DNA of 10,998 nucleotides from contig NZCU01000038.1 of NCBI GenBank assembly GCA_002688395.1, forward strand, positions 1 through 10,998, read 5' to 3'. The notes under the pieces are model-generated. The model was given only the letters and a program-made list of their open reading frames with translations, did no database searches and was not told the DNA's origin. Origin of the DNA: Nanobdellota archaeon. GTDB taxonomy: Archaea > Nanobdellota > Nanobdellia > SCGC-AAA011-G17 > ARS1403. Below are positions 1-6,000 of the stretch, piece by piece (the stretch's first letter is position 1; each line of letters opens with the position of its first letter). Both the position numbers and the translations under genes were made by a program.

Positions 1-109
1 AGAAATGAGTGATGCTAAACAAGTTAAAATGAAAAATGGAAGAGACGCTGTAAAAGGTGTTTGTTCTAAATGTGGAACAAAAATGTATAAAATTGGTAAA
101 TTAGAGTAA
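1..109 (+). CDS. DUF5679 zinc-ribbon protein, 3' end only
   Basis: The reading frame is open from base 2 and ends at TAA 107-109, giving 35 C-terminal residues; the start lies before the window. The visible part matches the second half of the DUF5679 domain as I know it: a stretch like KNGRDAVKGVCSKCGTKMYK, with one CxxC knuckle (C-S-K-C). The family usually has a first CxxC about 20 residues earlier, so the pair would form a zinc ribbon; that half is off the edge. Members are very short proteins found in archaea, bacteria and viruses, and their function is not established. The gene points toward the convergent redox operon and ends in front of a T-rich stretch. Family call fairly firm, function unknown. 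Confidence 0.8.
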   Translation, partial: EMSDAKQVKMKNGRDAVKGVCSKCGTKMYKIGKLE

Positions 110-116
110 AATCCTT

Positions 117-142
117 ATTCTTTTTCACTTTTTTTCATTTTT
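117..142 (+). terminator. T-rich transcription terminator after the DUF5679 gene
   Basis: Beginning 8 bases after the stop codon there are successive T runs (5, 7 and 7 bases) on the + strand with no clear stem-loop. Archaeal RNA polymerase terminates at such U-tracts, and the position just before the convergent stop at 143 fits. Assigned from base composition and position only. Confidence 0.5.
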
Positions 143-1252
143 TTATCCAAAAGTAAATGCGGAGAAGAAGAAATTTTCTGAATTTACTTTTAATTCTAGT
201 TTATTTGTGCTGTAAGATCCTCTAACTACATTATATAATTGTGGTTTGTCTACTAAAATAAAGGCTTTCTCACCTTTAAATTGAACATCATCACCTGCCT
301 GATCTTTAGTAATATATTTATTATCAATGAATACTTCCATCTCTATTGGTGTAGATGTAGAATCTGCTACAATATTAACAGATTTAGCTGTAAAGTCTAA
401 GATTATTGATGAGGAGCCTTGTGATAATAAATCATCTGGATTACTCTTCCATGGACCTGCTAAGTAAATTACATTTGGTTTTATTTCTATAGGAGTTCCA
501 TAGTTAATAATTTGTTCTGGTTGTAGTCCTGGTTCGTTTCCTACGTTTTGGCTTCTTGATAATGCGAATTTATAGCCAGCGTATAGTTCGGGAGTTCTTA
601 CTTCTCTTGTTGGAGTTTTATCTTCTAATTTTGAAATATCCATATCTGAGACGTCTTCTCCTATTTCAGCTAATAATTCTTGGATTTTTAACTCTGTTTC
701 TTCATAAGCTCCTTCTCCAATATGGTTATATCTTATGAAGCCTTCTGAGTCTATTAAGTATTTTCTTGGCCAATATCTATTTTTGAATGCTGACCATGTT
801 CCATATGCATTATCTTGCACTACTGCGTATTCTATGTTGTATTTTTCTATTGCATCTTGTACGTTTTCACGCTTTTTTTCAAATTCAAATTCAGGAGTAT
901 GAACACCGATTATGACTAAACCTTTATCTCTATATTTTTTATCCCACTCTGTTATGAAAGGAAGAGTTCTGATACAATTAATACAAGTGTAAGTCTAGAA
1001 GTCAATTAATACTACTTTTCCTTTTAAACTTTCTATTGTTAAATCTGAGTTTGTATTTAAATAACCAGATATAGCGTTTAATTCTGGAGCTTTTGGATAA
1101 CGTCCTTCTTTCAATATACCACTTCCTTGATCTGTATTTACTATTGTTGGAGATACTCTTGTGTTTTGTAGTAAAACTATAGCTAAAACTATTATAACTA
1201 GTATTAAGATTAATATAATATTCTTTTTAGTTAAAATTTTATTAAGAATCAT
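143..1252 (-). pseudogene. Membrane-anchored DipZ/TlpA-type thioredoxin, interrupted by an in-frame TAG
   Basis: One uninterrupted frame of 369 residues apart from a TAG at codon 86 (995-997). Reading through it gives an N-terminal membrane anchor (about residues 12-29), a lead-in segment, then a thioredoxin domain with VVLIDF-stop-TYTCINCIRTLP. The family normally has Trp at the stop position (IDFWTYTCINC), so TGG to TAG is the simplest lesion; CxxC is C90/C93. The domain continues with GVHTPEFEFEK and NRYWPRKYLID, then a C-terminal beta-sandwich-like domain of the kind found in mycobacterial DipZ (TPE-LYAGY near its start, IYLAGPW later). No good restart follows the TAG: the first usable downstream codon is GTG at 820, beyond the CxxC. 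The gene starts 22 bases after ccdA, so CcdA is its expected electron donor. It may be a pseudogene, a readthrough gene or a sequencing error; everything after the TAG is well preserved, arguing against old decay. Confidence 0.85.
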
Positions 1253-1274
1253 AAGTCTGATAATTTGTCTTTCT

Positions 1275-2033
1275 TTAAATATCTTCTTGTTGAGGTTCTT
1301 TCTTAATTGCTGTTGAGGCTAGATATGTTAAATAAGCTGGGATTAGAGGTAGGACGCATGGAGATAAGAATGATACTATTCCTGCTATGAAGGCTATTCC
1401 TAGATTTAAAGAGCCAAACATGGCAATATCTGAATCTAAAGCAAGTAATATATTTGATGCGAATTGTAAATTAGCGAATCTTGCTAATTGGCTTGTGAAT
1501 ACTAATATTCCTAAAACTATTAAGATTAGTCCAAATAAATAAGTTAAATATTTTGTCCAAGATTGGGCCATTATTTTATCTATATATACTTTTGATTGAT
1601 TAGTGAAGAATCCAACTAGTAGAAATGGAATTCCTAATCCTATAGAATAGGATAAAAGTAGGAAAAATGCTGATGATGGATTTGCTATTGCTAAAGTTAA
1701 TATTGCTCCCAATACAGCCCCTATACAAGGAGTCCATCCAACTGCGAATGCAGCTCCAAAAACAAATGATGTTACGTATGATGATTTAAATTTTCTTTTA
1801 ACTTGTAATTTATGTTCTTTTTCTAAGAATTTAGGTTTTATTAAACCAAGCAAGTATAATCCGAAGACTATTATTACTACTCCTCCAATTCTTCCAAGCC
1901 ATGCTTGTGCTGTGAATGATATTGAAGATAGAACACTTTGTAGTAATACTCCAACTAACGAGAATATTACTGAGAATCCTAGTACAAAAAATACACTACT
2001 TATGAATATATTCCAATCTCTTTTTTGTTCCAT
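1275..2033 (-). CDS. ccdA: CcdA-family transmembrane thiol-disulfide electron carrier, circularly permuted
   Basis: A 252-residue protein with six predicted membrane helices (about 10-35, 45-65, 87-116, 122-143, 163-183, 210-238). CcdA passes electrons from cytoplasmic thioredoxin to extracytoplasmic thioredoxin-like partners through two membrane cysteines. Both motifs are present: GWTPCIGAVLGAIL (C103) and SFLSPCVLPLIPAYL (C226). In ordinary CcdA the SPC helix is the first and the WTPC helix the fourth. Here the SPC helix is last, and the protein begins at the usual second helix (FVLGFSVIFSLVG). The order is therefore 2-3-4-5-6-1. Lys/Arg-rich loops (66-83, 144-162) and both new ends (MEQKR, AIKKEPQ) would face the cytoplasm, consistent with normal topology. 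I chose ATG 2033, one base after the upstream stop; a longer frame to 2081 would overlap the DUF3179 gene and adds only polar sequence. It lies directly before the thioredoxin gene. Confidence 0.9.
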   Translation of the reverse strand: MEQKRDWNIFISSVFFVLGFSVIFSLVGVLLQSVLSSISFTAQAWLGRIGGVVIIVFGLYLLGLIKPKFLEKEHKLQVKRKFKSSYVTSFVFGAAFAVGWTPCIGAVLGAILTLAIANPSSAFFLLLSYSIGLGIPFLLVGFFTNQSKVYIDKIMAQSWTKYLTYLFGLILIVLGILVFTSQLARFANLQFASNILLALDSDIAMFGSLNLGIAFIAGIVSFLSPCVLPLIPAYLTYLASTAIKKEPQQEDI

Positions 2034-2034
2034 T

Positions 2035-3069
2035 TTATTTTTTATATAATTCTGTTTCTGGATGGAATGCGTACCATGCAAACCAAAAGTCTCTTTCTTT
2101 TATAATTTCTTCTTTTGTGTCTTGATTAGTTATTTTAATTGTTCCTGCATCATCTCTTTCTAATAAGATATTAACTCCATTAAAAGTATCTTCTATTTTT
2201 CCATCTGCTAATACTAAATCAGTTTCTTGATAGGCTTTGTGTTTGCCGTTAATTTCTATTCCAAATATTACTTGTTTTGGGTGTATTCTATCATCACTAT
2301 TTTCAATCGGGAATATTAAAAAAGAATCTTCATAGTAACTTCCATAAGGATCTCTTCCGTAATTTCTTTTCATTCCTGTTTCTTGAGATAAAACTTTAGA
2401 ATCTGGATGCGCTTCTTTCCAATCTCTCCATATAACAGTATCTATTGAAATTTCTGTTAATTCTTGACCTGTTAATTCTCCTACTATGGCTTTTCCATCT
2501 ATTTGTTGCCAGTAGGTATCTGTTTTTTCATCATACATTATTAAATTAGAATTGAATAATTTACCTGATGTTCCAAATCTTGAAACTTCTTTTAATCCAT
2601 TTCTTTCTATTATGCTTTCATATGCAATTCCACTTCCACATAATGGACAATATGTAACTATTATTGGATCTCCTGCAACTATATCATTTGCAATTTCATG
2701 CCATACCATTATTTGTAATGGGTAAACACGTTTTTCATTTTTATATAATAAAGAAAGAACTAATTCATTATCTTGAATCCATTCATCAGCTTCTTGAACA
2801 GAAATGAATTTTATATTTTCTTTAGCTAGAGAAGGAATACCTTTGTCTATTCCTATTCCACCTTTTGTTGGGCCTCCCCCTCTTATTTTATCTGGGTCAA
2901 CTAAATATTTTACTCCTTTTGAAGTGGTTTTTATTCCTTCTTCTAATTGTGCATCTATTAATGGACTTGTGGAATCTGGAGTGTTTTTACTTGTGTCTAC
3001 TACATTAGAACATCCAACTAGAAATGCCATTAAAATAAATAATCCTGCAGATATAACAGTTTTTTTCAT
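2035..3069 (-). CDS. DUF3179 lipoprotein with CPLC motif
   Basis: A 344-residue predicted lipoprotein. The start is ATG 3069, because GAGGTG lies 4 bases upstream and the protein then opens with a clean signal peptide ending in lipobox LVGC (C20); a TTG at 3081 would make the Shine-Dalgarno part of the coding sequence. The mature protein has the hallmarks of DUF3179: RGGGPTKGGI (63-72), VTYCPLCGSGIAYE (138-151, cysteines 141 and 144), NSNLIMYD, then the W-x-Q-x-x-G-x-A-x-V-G-x-L-x-G stretch and WKEAHPDSKVLS. The biochemical role of the family is not known. It is first in an operon with ccdA (one base between them) and the thioredoxin, so its CxxC could be a client of, or partner in, the extracytoplasmic redox relay; that is inference. 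Family call is firm. Confidence 0.92.
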   Translation of the reverse strand: MKKTVISAGLFILMAFLVGCSNVVDTSKNTPDSTSPLIDAQLEEGIKTTSKGVKYLVDPDKIRGGGPTKGGIGIDKGIPSLAKENIKFISVQEADEWIQDNELVLSLLYKNEKRVYPLQIMVWHEIANDIVAGDPIIVTYCPLCGSGIAYESIIERNGLKEVSRFGTSGKLFNSNLIMYDEKTDTYWQQIDGKAIVGELTGQELTEISIDTVIWRDWKEAHPDSKVLSQETGMKRNYGRDPYGSYYEDSFLIFPIENSDDRIHPKQVIFGIEINGKHKAYQETDLVLADGKIEDTFNGVNILLERDDAGTIKITNQDTKEEIIKERDFWFAWYAFHPETELYKK

Positions 3070-3100
3070 TTTGCACCTCAATGATTAACGTGTATTGGGT

Positions 3101-3109
3101 TTTATATAT
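3101..3109 (-). promoter_or_regulatory. TATA box of the DUF3179-ccdA-thioredoxin operon
   Basis: The minus strand reads AAAGGATATATAAAAC here: a TATA element with a purine-rich BRE-like flank, centred about 36 bases before ATG 3069. Transcription starting about 25 bases downstream would give a leader near 10 bases, just enough for the GAGGTG ribosome binding site. Confidence 0.6.
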
Positions 3110-3159
3110 CCTTTTAGCAATAATCTTATTTACTTTTTATAAGAATATAAATATTTTGT

Positions 3160-4230
3160 TTATTCTATTCTTTCTTTTGCTATTTCTAAAGCAGCTAATC
3201 TTGGATGTATGTTTTTATCTTTTGCTTTTTCTAAAACTAATTTTGTGTTTTTTGTTATTTTTTCTTCAATTATTTTAAACATTTCTTCTTCACTACCTTT
3301 GATGTATTCTATATATGAGCTGATTACTCCTCCTGAGTTTGCTACAAAATCAGGGATTACTAAAATATTTTTTCCATGCAGCAATTCTTCTGTTTCTTGT
3401 GTCATTGGAATATTACTTCCTTGAACTATTATTTTAAAATTTAATTTATCTACATCTTTTTCTGAAATTATATCTGGTTGGGCTGCAGTAATTAAAATAT
3501 CTGCTTTAGCATCTAGTATAGAATCTATTTTATTTCCTTCATAGTTAATTACAGAGTGAGTTTCTTTTTTTGTTTTTTCTAATTCACTAAAATTAATCCC
3601 TTCTTGATTTTCAATTGTACCTTGACTATCTGAGATTGCTGTTAACTTAGCTCCTGCTTCTGTTAAGAATTTTGATGCAAATGCTCCCACATTTCCAAAA
3701 CCTTCTACTGCGAAAGTTGTGTTTTTAATATCTAAGTTTAGGTGTTCTATTGCTACTTTTGTTGCATGGAAAACTCCAAAACCTGTGCTACCTAGTTCAT
3801 GTGGTAAACCTCCTAAAGAAGTTGGTTTTCCTGTTACTGCTTTTTCATTAATTTCCTTTGCTATTATTTCCATTTCTTCTTCTGCCATATTAATATCAGG
3901 TGCTGCTACATATTGCTCTGGAGCTACTACTCTAATGGCTTTGGCGAAAGCTCGTACTATTTCTTGTTTTTCTTCTTTGGGTAATTCTTTAGGATTTGCT
4001 ACAATTCCTGATTTAGCTCCACCAAAAGGTAAATCTGCTAAAGCGTTTTTCCATGTCATTGCTCTGGCTAATCTGTAAACTTCTTCTTCAGAAACTGTTG
4101 GAGTCATTCTAATTCCTCCTTTTCCAGGTCCTCTTTTTGTATTGTCTATTACTACAAAGCCTTTCATTCCTGTTTTTGGATCATAGACTTTTAGAATTTT
4201 TTCAGGTCCTAATTCATCATAATTTATCAT
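3160..4230 (-). CDS. Glu/Leu/Phe/Val dehydrogenase family amino-acid dehydrogenase
   Basis: A 356-residue NAD(P)-dependent amino-acid dehydrogenase catalysing reversible oxidative deamination to a 2-oxoacid and ammonia. The catalytic domain is clear: GPGKGGIRM (34-42), MTWKNAL (58-64), LPFGGAKSGI with the expected catalytic Lys73, and APDINM with catalytic Asp112. The second domain opens with GKPTSLGG and a Rossmann motif GFGNVG (177-182), followed by ISDSQG; VANSGG lies near the end. The motifs resemble glutamate dehydrogenase, but the length matches leucine dehydrogenase: the roughly 50-60 residue N-terminal extension of most glutamate dehydrogenases is missing. Substrate specificity therefore cannot be fixed from sequence. 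No Shine-Dalgarno precedes ATG 4230, and a TATA-like element about 30 bases upstream suggests a leaderless message. It stands alone, with its own promoter. Confidence 0.93.
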   Translation of the reverse strand: MINYDELGPEKILKVYDPKTGMKGFVVIDNTKRGPGKGGIRMTPTVSEEEVYRLARAMTWKNALADLPFGGAKSGIVANPKELPKEEKQEIVRAFAKAIRVVAPEQYVAAPDINMAEEEMEIIAKEINEKAVTGKPTSLGGLPHELGSTGFGVFHATKVAIEHLNLDIKNTTFAVEGFGNVGAFASKFLTEAGAKLTAISDSQGTIENQEGINFSELEKTKKETHSVINYEGNKIDSILDAKADILITAAQPDIISEKDVDKLNFKIIVQGSNIPMTQETEELLHGKNILVIPDFVANSGGVISSYIEYIKGSEEEMFKIIEEKITKNTKLVLEKAKDKNIHPRLAALEIAKERIE

Positions 4231-4256
4231 TTCAAATAAAATTTGGAATTAAAGAG

Positions 4257-4264
4257 TTTAAAAA
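4257..4264 (-). promoter_or_regulatory. Probable TATA box for the amino-acid dehydrogenase
   Basis: On the minus strand CAAATATTTTTAAAC spans 4256-4270, with the T/A core centred about 31 bases before ATG 4230. The spacing fits a leaderless or very short leader. The surrounding region is so AT-rich that the exact box is uncertain. Confidence 0.4.
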
Positions 4265-4290
4265 TATTTGTTTAATGTAGAAAATAATAA

Positions 4291-4299
4291 TTTATATAT
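4291..4299 (+). promoter_or_regulatory. TATA box for the small gene starting at 4324
   Basis: TTTATATAT centred about 29 bases before ATG 4324, consistent with leaderless initiation. With the opposed box at 4257-4264 it makes the 93-base gap 4231-4323 a divergent promoter region. Confidence 0.5.
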
Positions 4300-4323
4300 T
4301 AATATTCATTTATATTTAAACTT

Positions 4324-4535
4324 ATGTCATCAGTTGTTTATAAGGAGTATAGTTTGGCTGTTGTGATTAGCGAAACTCATACTGTTGAGATAGATGGATT
4401 AGGTGAGCTTTGTACTAGAGCTTTTTATAGACATTTGAAAGATAATGGAATTGAAGTACGCCTATATGAACAGGAAATAACTGTCTTGTAGAAGTTGATT
4501 ATATTGATGGTCAAATTGTACCTAAAGAGACTTAA
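4324..4535 (+). pseudogene. Small gene of unknown function, apparently frameshifted
   Basis: From ATG 4324 the frame runs 55 residues (MSSVVYKEYSLAVVISETHT...) to TAG 4489-4491. A neighbouring frame continues with VEVDYIDGQIVPKET and stops at TAA 4533-4535. The two frames overlap only between 4470 and 4488. Adding one A to the AAA run at 4475-4477 joins them into a smooth protein of about 70 residues through EQENNCLVEVDYIDG, so a single-base deletion or sequencing error is the likely cause. I do not recognise the family; the product would be small, soluble, and rich in Glu and Val. It has its own TATA box, and its last four bases overlap the end of the convergent cupin gene. Without the repair it would be a 55-residue protein. 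Coding is supported by promoter, start and protein-like composition, not by homology. Confidence 0.5.
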
Positions 4536-4873
4536 ACTCTTCCATATTTATCTTTTAATCTTACTATATCTTTTTCATCGAAAGTTCCTAGAGAAATTTC
4601 TAATATTTTAACCTGTTTAGAGTATGCTTCTATTGAGTGTATTTTTTTCTTTGGGATATAAAATTCATCTCCTGGTTTAGCTCTTATAGTTTTCTTTCCT
4701 AATGTTACTTTACATCTTCCTTCTAAAATTCTCCAGAATTCTGCTCTTTTGTGGTGGTATTGTATACTTGGAGCTTGTCTTGGTTTTATTGTTAATATTT
4801 TTACTGTTGATTTTTCATTTAGAGTAAATCTATCATTTATTCCCCATGGGGATTTGAATTTATGTCTCTTCAT
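4532..4873 (-). CDS. Cupin protein of the mannose-6-phosphate isomerase type II family
   Basis: A 113-residue single-domain cupin matching the C-terminal sugar-phosphate isomerase domain of bifunctional GDP-mannose pyrophosphorylase/mannose-6-phosphate isomerases. It has PWG near the N-terminus, the metal-binding motif QYHHKRAEFW (H40, H41, E45), PGDEFYIPKKKIHSIEA with the last ligand H79, and the typical ending FDEKDIVRLKDKYGR. In longer relatives this domain follows a nucleotidyltransferase; here it stands alone at nearly its full usual length. The predicted reaction is mannose-6-phosphate to fructose-6-phosphate, though stand-alone cupins of this type can differ in substrate. It is divergent from a ROK sugar kinase with a shared promoter, which supports a role in hexose-phosphate metabolism. 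No Shine-Dalgarno is visible. Confidence 0.85.
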   Translation of the reverse strand: MKRHKFKSPWGINDRFTLNEKSTVKILTIKPRQAPSIQYHHKRAEFWRILEGRCKVTLGKKTIRAKPGDEFYIPKKKIHSIEAYSKQVKILEISLGTFDEKDIVRLKDKYGRV

Positions 4874-4894
4874 TATACTTCTTAATAATATATC

Positions 4895-4914
4895 TTATAA
4901 AAATCTTTTTATAT
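4895..4914. promoter_or_regulatory. Near-palindromic divergent promoter between cupin and ROK kinase genes
   Basis: TTATAAAAA, two central bases TC, then TTTTTATAT: the arms match at 8 of 9 positions. Each arm supplies a TATA element readable on either strand. Centres fall about 25 or 38 bases before the cupin ATG (4873) and about 27 or 38 bases before the kinase ATG (4937). This fits a single bidirectional promoter, although which arm serves which gene cannot be decided from sequence. Confidence 0.5.
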
Positions 4915-4936
4915 CAGATAACTCTTTAGATTACTA

Positions 4937-5764
4937 ATGAAGAAGATTATTGCTGTTGATTTTGGTGGAACTAGTATTAGAGCAGGATTAATGCAAGGTA
5001 AGAAGATTGTAAAATTAGTGAATAATGAAACTTTAGCAGATAAAGGGAGTAAAGTTGTGTTAAAACAATTAGTTGACACAATTAAAGAAGCTAAAGGTAG
5101 TGAAAAAATAAGAGGTATCGGGGTTGGTAGTCCTGGTCCTTTGATAAATGGTGTTATTAAGAACCCTCCTAATTTACCTTTAAAGAATTTTAATTTAAAG
5201 AATTTTTTAAAGAAAAAGTTTAAAGTTAGAGTTGAGATTGAGAATGATGCTAGTTGTGCTGCTTTGGCTGAGTTATATTATGGGGTTAAAAAGAAGAATT
5301 TTATTGTTTTAACTTTAGGAACTGGAATTGGTGGGGGAGTGATAATTAATGGGGAATTGTATAAAGGACAAGGTTATGCTAGTGAACCAGGTCATATGGT
5401 TATTCAAGATGGTAAAGATCTAGAATATTGGGCTAGTGGGAGTAAAATTAAGAAAGATGCGAAAAAAGCATTTGGTAAAGAATTATTAGCAAGTGAATTA
5501 AATAAGTTACATAATAGAAAATCTCATAAAATTTTAAATGAAGCTGCAAAGAATTTAGCTATTGGTATTGCTAGTTTGGTCAATGTGTTTGACCCTGAAG
5601 TTGTTGTGCTTATTGGAGGATTAAAAGATGCTGGGCATTGTTATAAAGATACTTTAAGAAAAGAAATTAAGAAATATTGTATGTTACCTAAGAAAGTAAA
5701 CCTTCAATGGAGTAAATTAGAATATTCTGGGGTTTTAGGTGCTGGATTGTTATTAAAAAAATAA
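4937..5764 (+). CDS. ROK family sugar kinase (glucokinase-like) lacking the zinc cysteine motif
   Basis: A 275-residue cytoplasmic kinase of the ROK family, expected to phosphorylate glucose or a related hexose with ATP. Seen in order: phosphate-binding DFGGTSIRAG (8-17), IGVGSPGPL (61-69), the catalytic motif END with Asp104, LGTGIGGGVI (127-136), and the sugar-binding E-P-G-H (150-153). A C-terminal VVLIGGL and GVLGAGLL complete the fold. Most ROK proteins follow the E-x-G-H motif with CxCGxxGCxE, whose cysteines hold zinc with that His. Here the segment is shortened to IQDGKDLEYWASG and has no cysteines, although the flanking E-Y-W-A-S-G matches the usual end of the motif. The protein may thus be zinc-free. 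It is divergent from the cupin gene. A regulator is unlikely because there is no DNA-binding domain. Confidence 0.92.
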   Translation: MKKIIAVDFGGTSIRAGLMQGKKIVKLVNNETLADKGSKVVLKQLVDTIKEAKGSEKIRGIGVGSPGPLINGVIKNPPNLPLKNFNLKNFLKKKFKVRVEIENDASCAALAELYYGVKKKNFIVLTLGTGIGGGVIINGELYKGQGYASEPGHMVIQDGKDLEYWASGSKIKKDAKKAFGKELLASELNKLHNRKSHKILNEAAKNLAIGIASLVNVFDPEVVVLIGGLKDAGHCYKDTLRKEIKKYCMLPKKVNLQWSKLEYSGVLGAGLLLKK

Positions 5765-5784
5765 AAAGAAAAAAAATAAAAAGA
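5762..5784 (-). terminator. T-rich terminator after the repeat microprotein gene
   Basis: On the minus strand, 11 bases after the microprotein stop, there is a run read as TTTTTATTTTTTTTCTTTTT. It overlaps the stop codon of the convergent ROK gene. Such U-tracts terminate archaeal RNA polymerase without a hairpin. Confidence 0.55.
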
Positions 5785-5794
5785 CTATAAAAAT

Positions 5795-5896
5795 TTACGC
5801 ACCGCCTTCAGGTGCTCCACCTTGGTCTTCTCCACCGCCTTCAGGTGCTCCACCTTGGTCTTCTCCACCGCCTTCAGGTTCTCCTTGGAATTTCAT
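5795..5896 (-). CDS. 33-residue acidic Gly/Pro/Glu tandem-repeat microprotein
   Basis: MKFQGEPEGG, then an 11-residue unit GGEDQGGAPEG repeated twice, ending in A. The call rests on its signals. AAGGAGGT, the strongest Shine-Dalgarno in the window, lies 8 bases before ATG 5896. The spacing favours this ATG over one two codons upstream (5902), which sits only 2-3 bases after the SD. A TATA box (CTTTATATAAG, 5941-5951) lies about 50 bases upstream, and a U-tract follows the stop. The product has no hydrophobic segment and no Cys, is strongly acidic, and should be disordered. Its GC content is far above that of every neighbour. I do not recognise the family. It has its own transcript between the sppA and ROK genes, so no partner can be deduced. 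A structured regulatory RNA covering the same repeat is an alternative. Confidence 0.65.
   Translation of the reverse strand: MKFQGEPEGGGEDQGGAPEGGGEDQGGAPEGGA
5801..5879 (-). repeat. 33-bp in-frame tandem repeat, two full copies and a partial third
   Basis: Two exact 33-bp copies occupy 5801-5833 and 5834-5866, followed by 13 matching bases (5867-5879) before divergence. The unit length is a multiple of three and encodes 11 residues. Copies are identical at every base, including third codon positions, pointing to recent duplication or ongoing slippage/recombination rather than old divergence. Confidence 0.95.
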
Positions 5897-5940
5897 TAGC
5901 ATTACCTCCTTTATCTTGATAATAAGGGTAAATTAGTTAT

Positions 5941-5951
5941 CTTATATAAAG
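5941..5951 (-). promoter_or_regulatory. TATA box of the repeat microprotein gene
   Basis: CTTTATATAAG on the minus strand, a near-consensus archaeal TATA element. A start site 25 bases downstream (around 5921) would leave a leader of about 25 bases containing the AAGGAGGT site. A 12-bp perfect palindrome (CACTATTTAGTG, 5969-5980) lies just upstream and could be an activator site, but this is only a possibility. Confidence 0.6.
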
Positions 5952-6000
5952 ATTTTGCTATTTGAGCACACTATTTAGTGAGAATTCGTAAAAATTAAGA

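Noticed and set aside
143..820. A separate 225-residue protein after the TAG
   Set aside because: It would begin at a GTG inside the thioredoxin fold, without its CxxC, and is in frame with the upstream half, so it is a fragment of one gene.
2034..2081. Longer CcdA starting at 2081
   Set aside because: The extra 16 residues are polar, overlap the DUF3179 coding end by 47 bases, and there is an ATG one base after the DUF3179 stop.
5801..5879. Short direct repeats as a possible CRISPR array
   Set aside because: The copies are directly abutting with no spacers, the unit is 33 bp in frame, and it lies inside a peptide with its own start and stop.
5969..5980. 12-bp palindrome CACTATTTAGTG as a confirmed operator
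   Set aside because: Arms are only 5 bases in an AT-rich gap and there is a single copy; kept as a note on the neighbouring promoter only.
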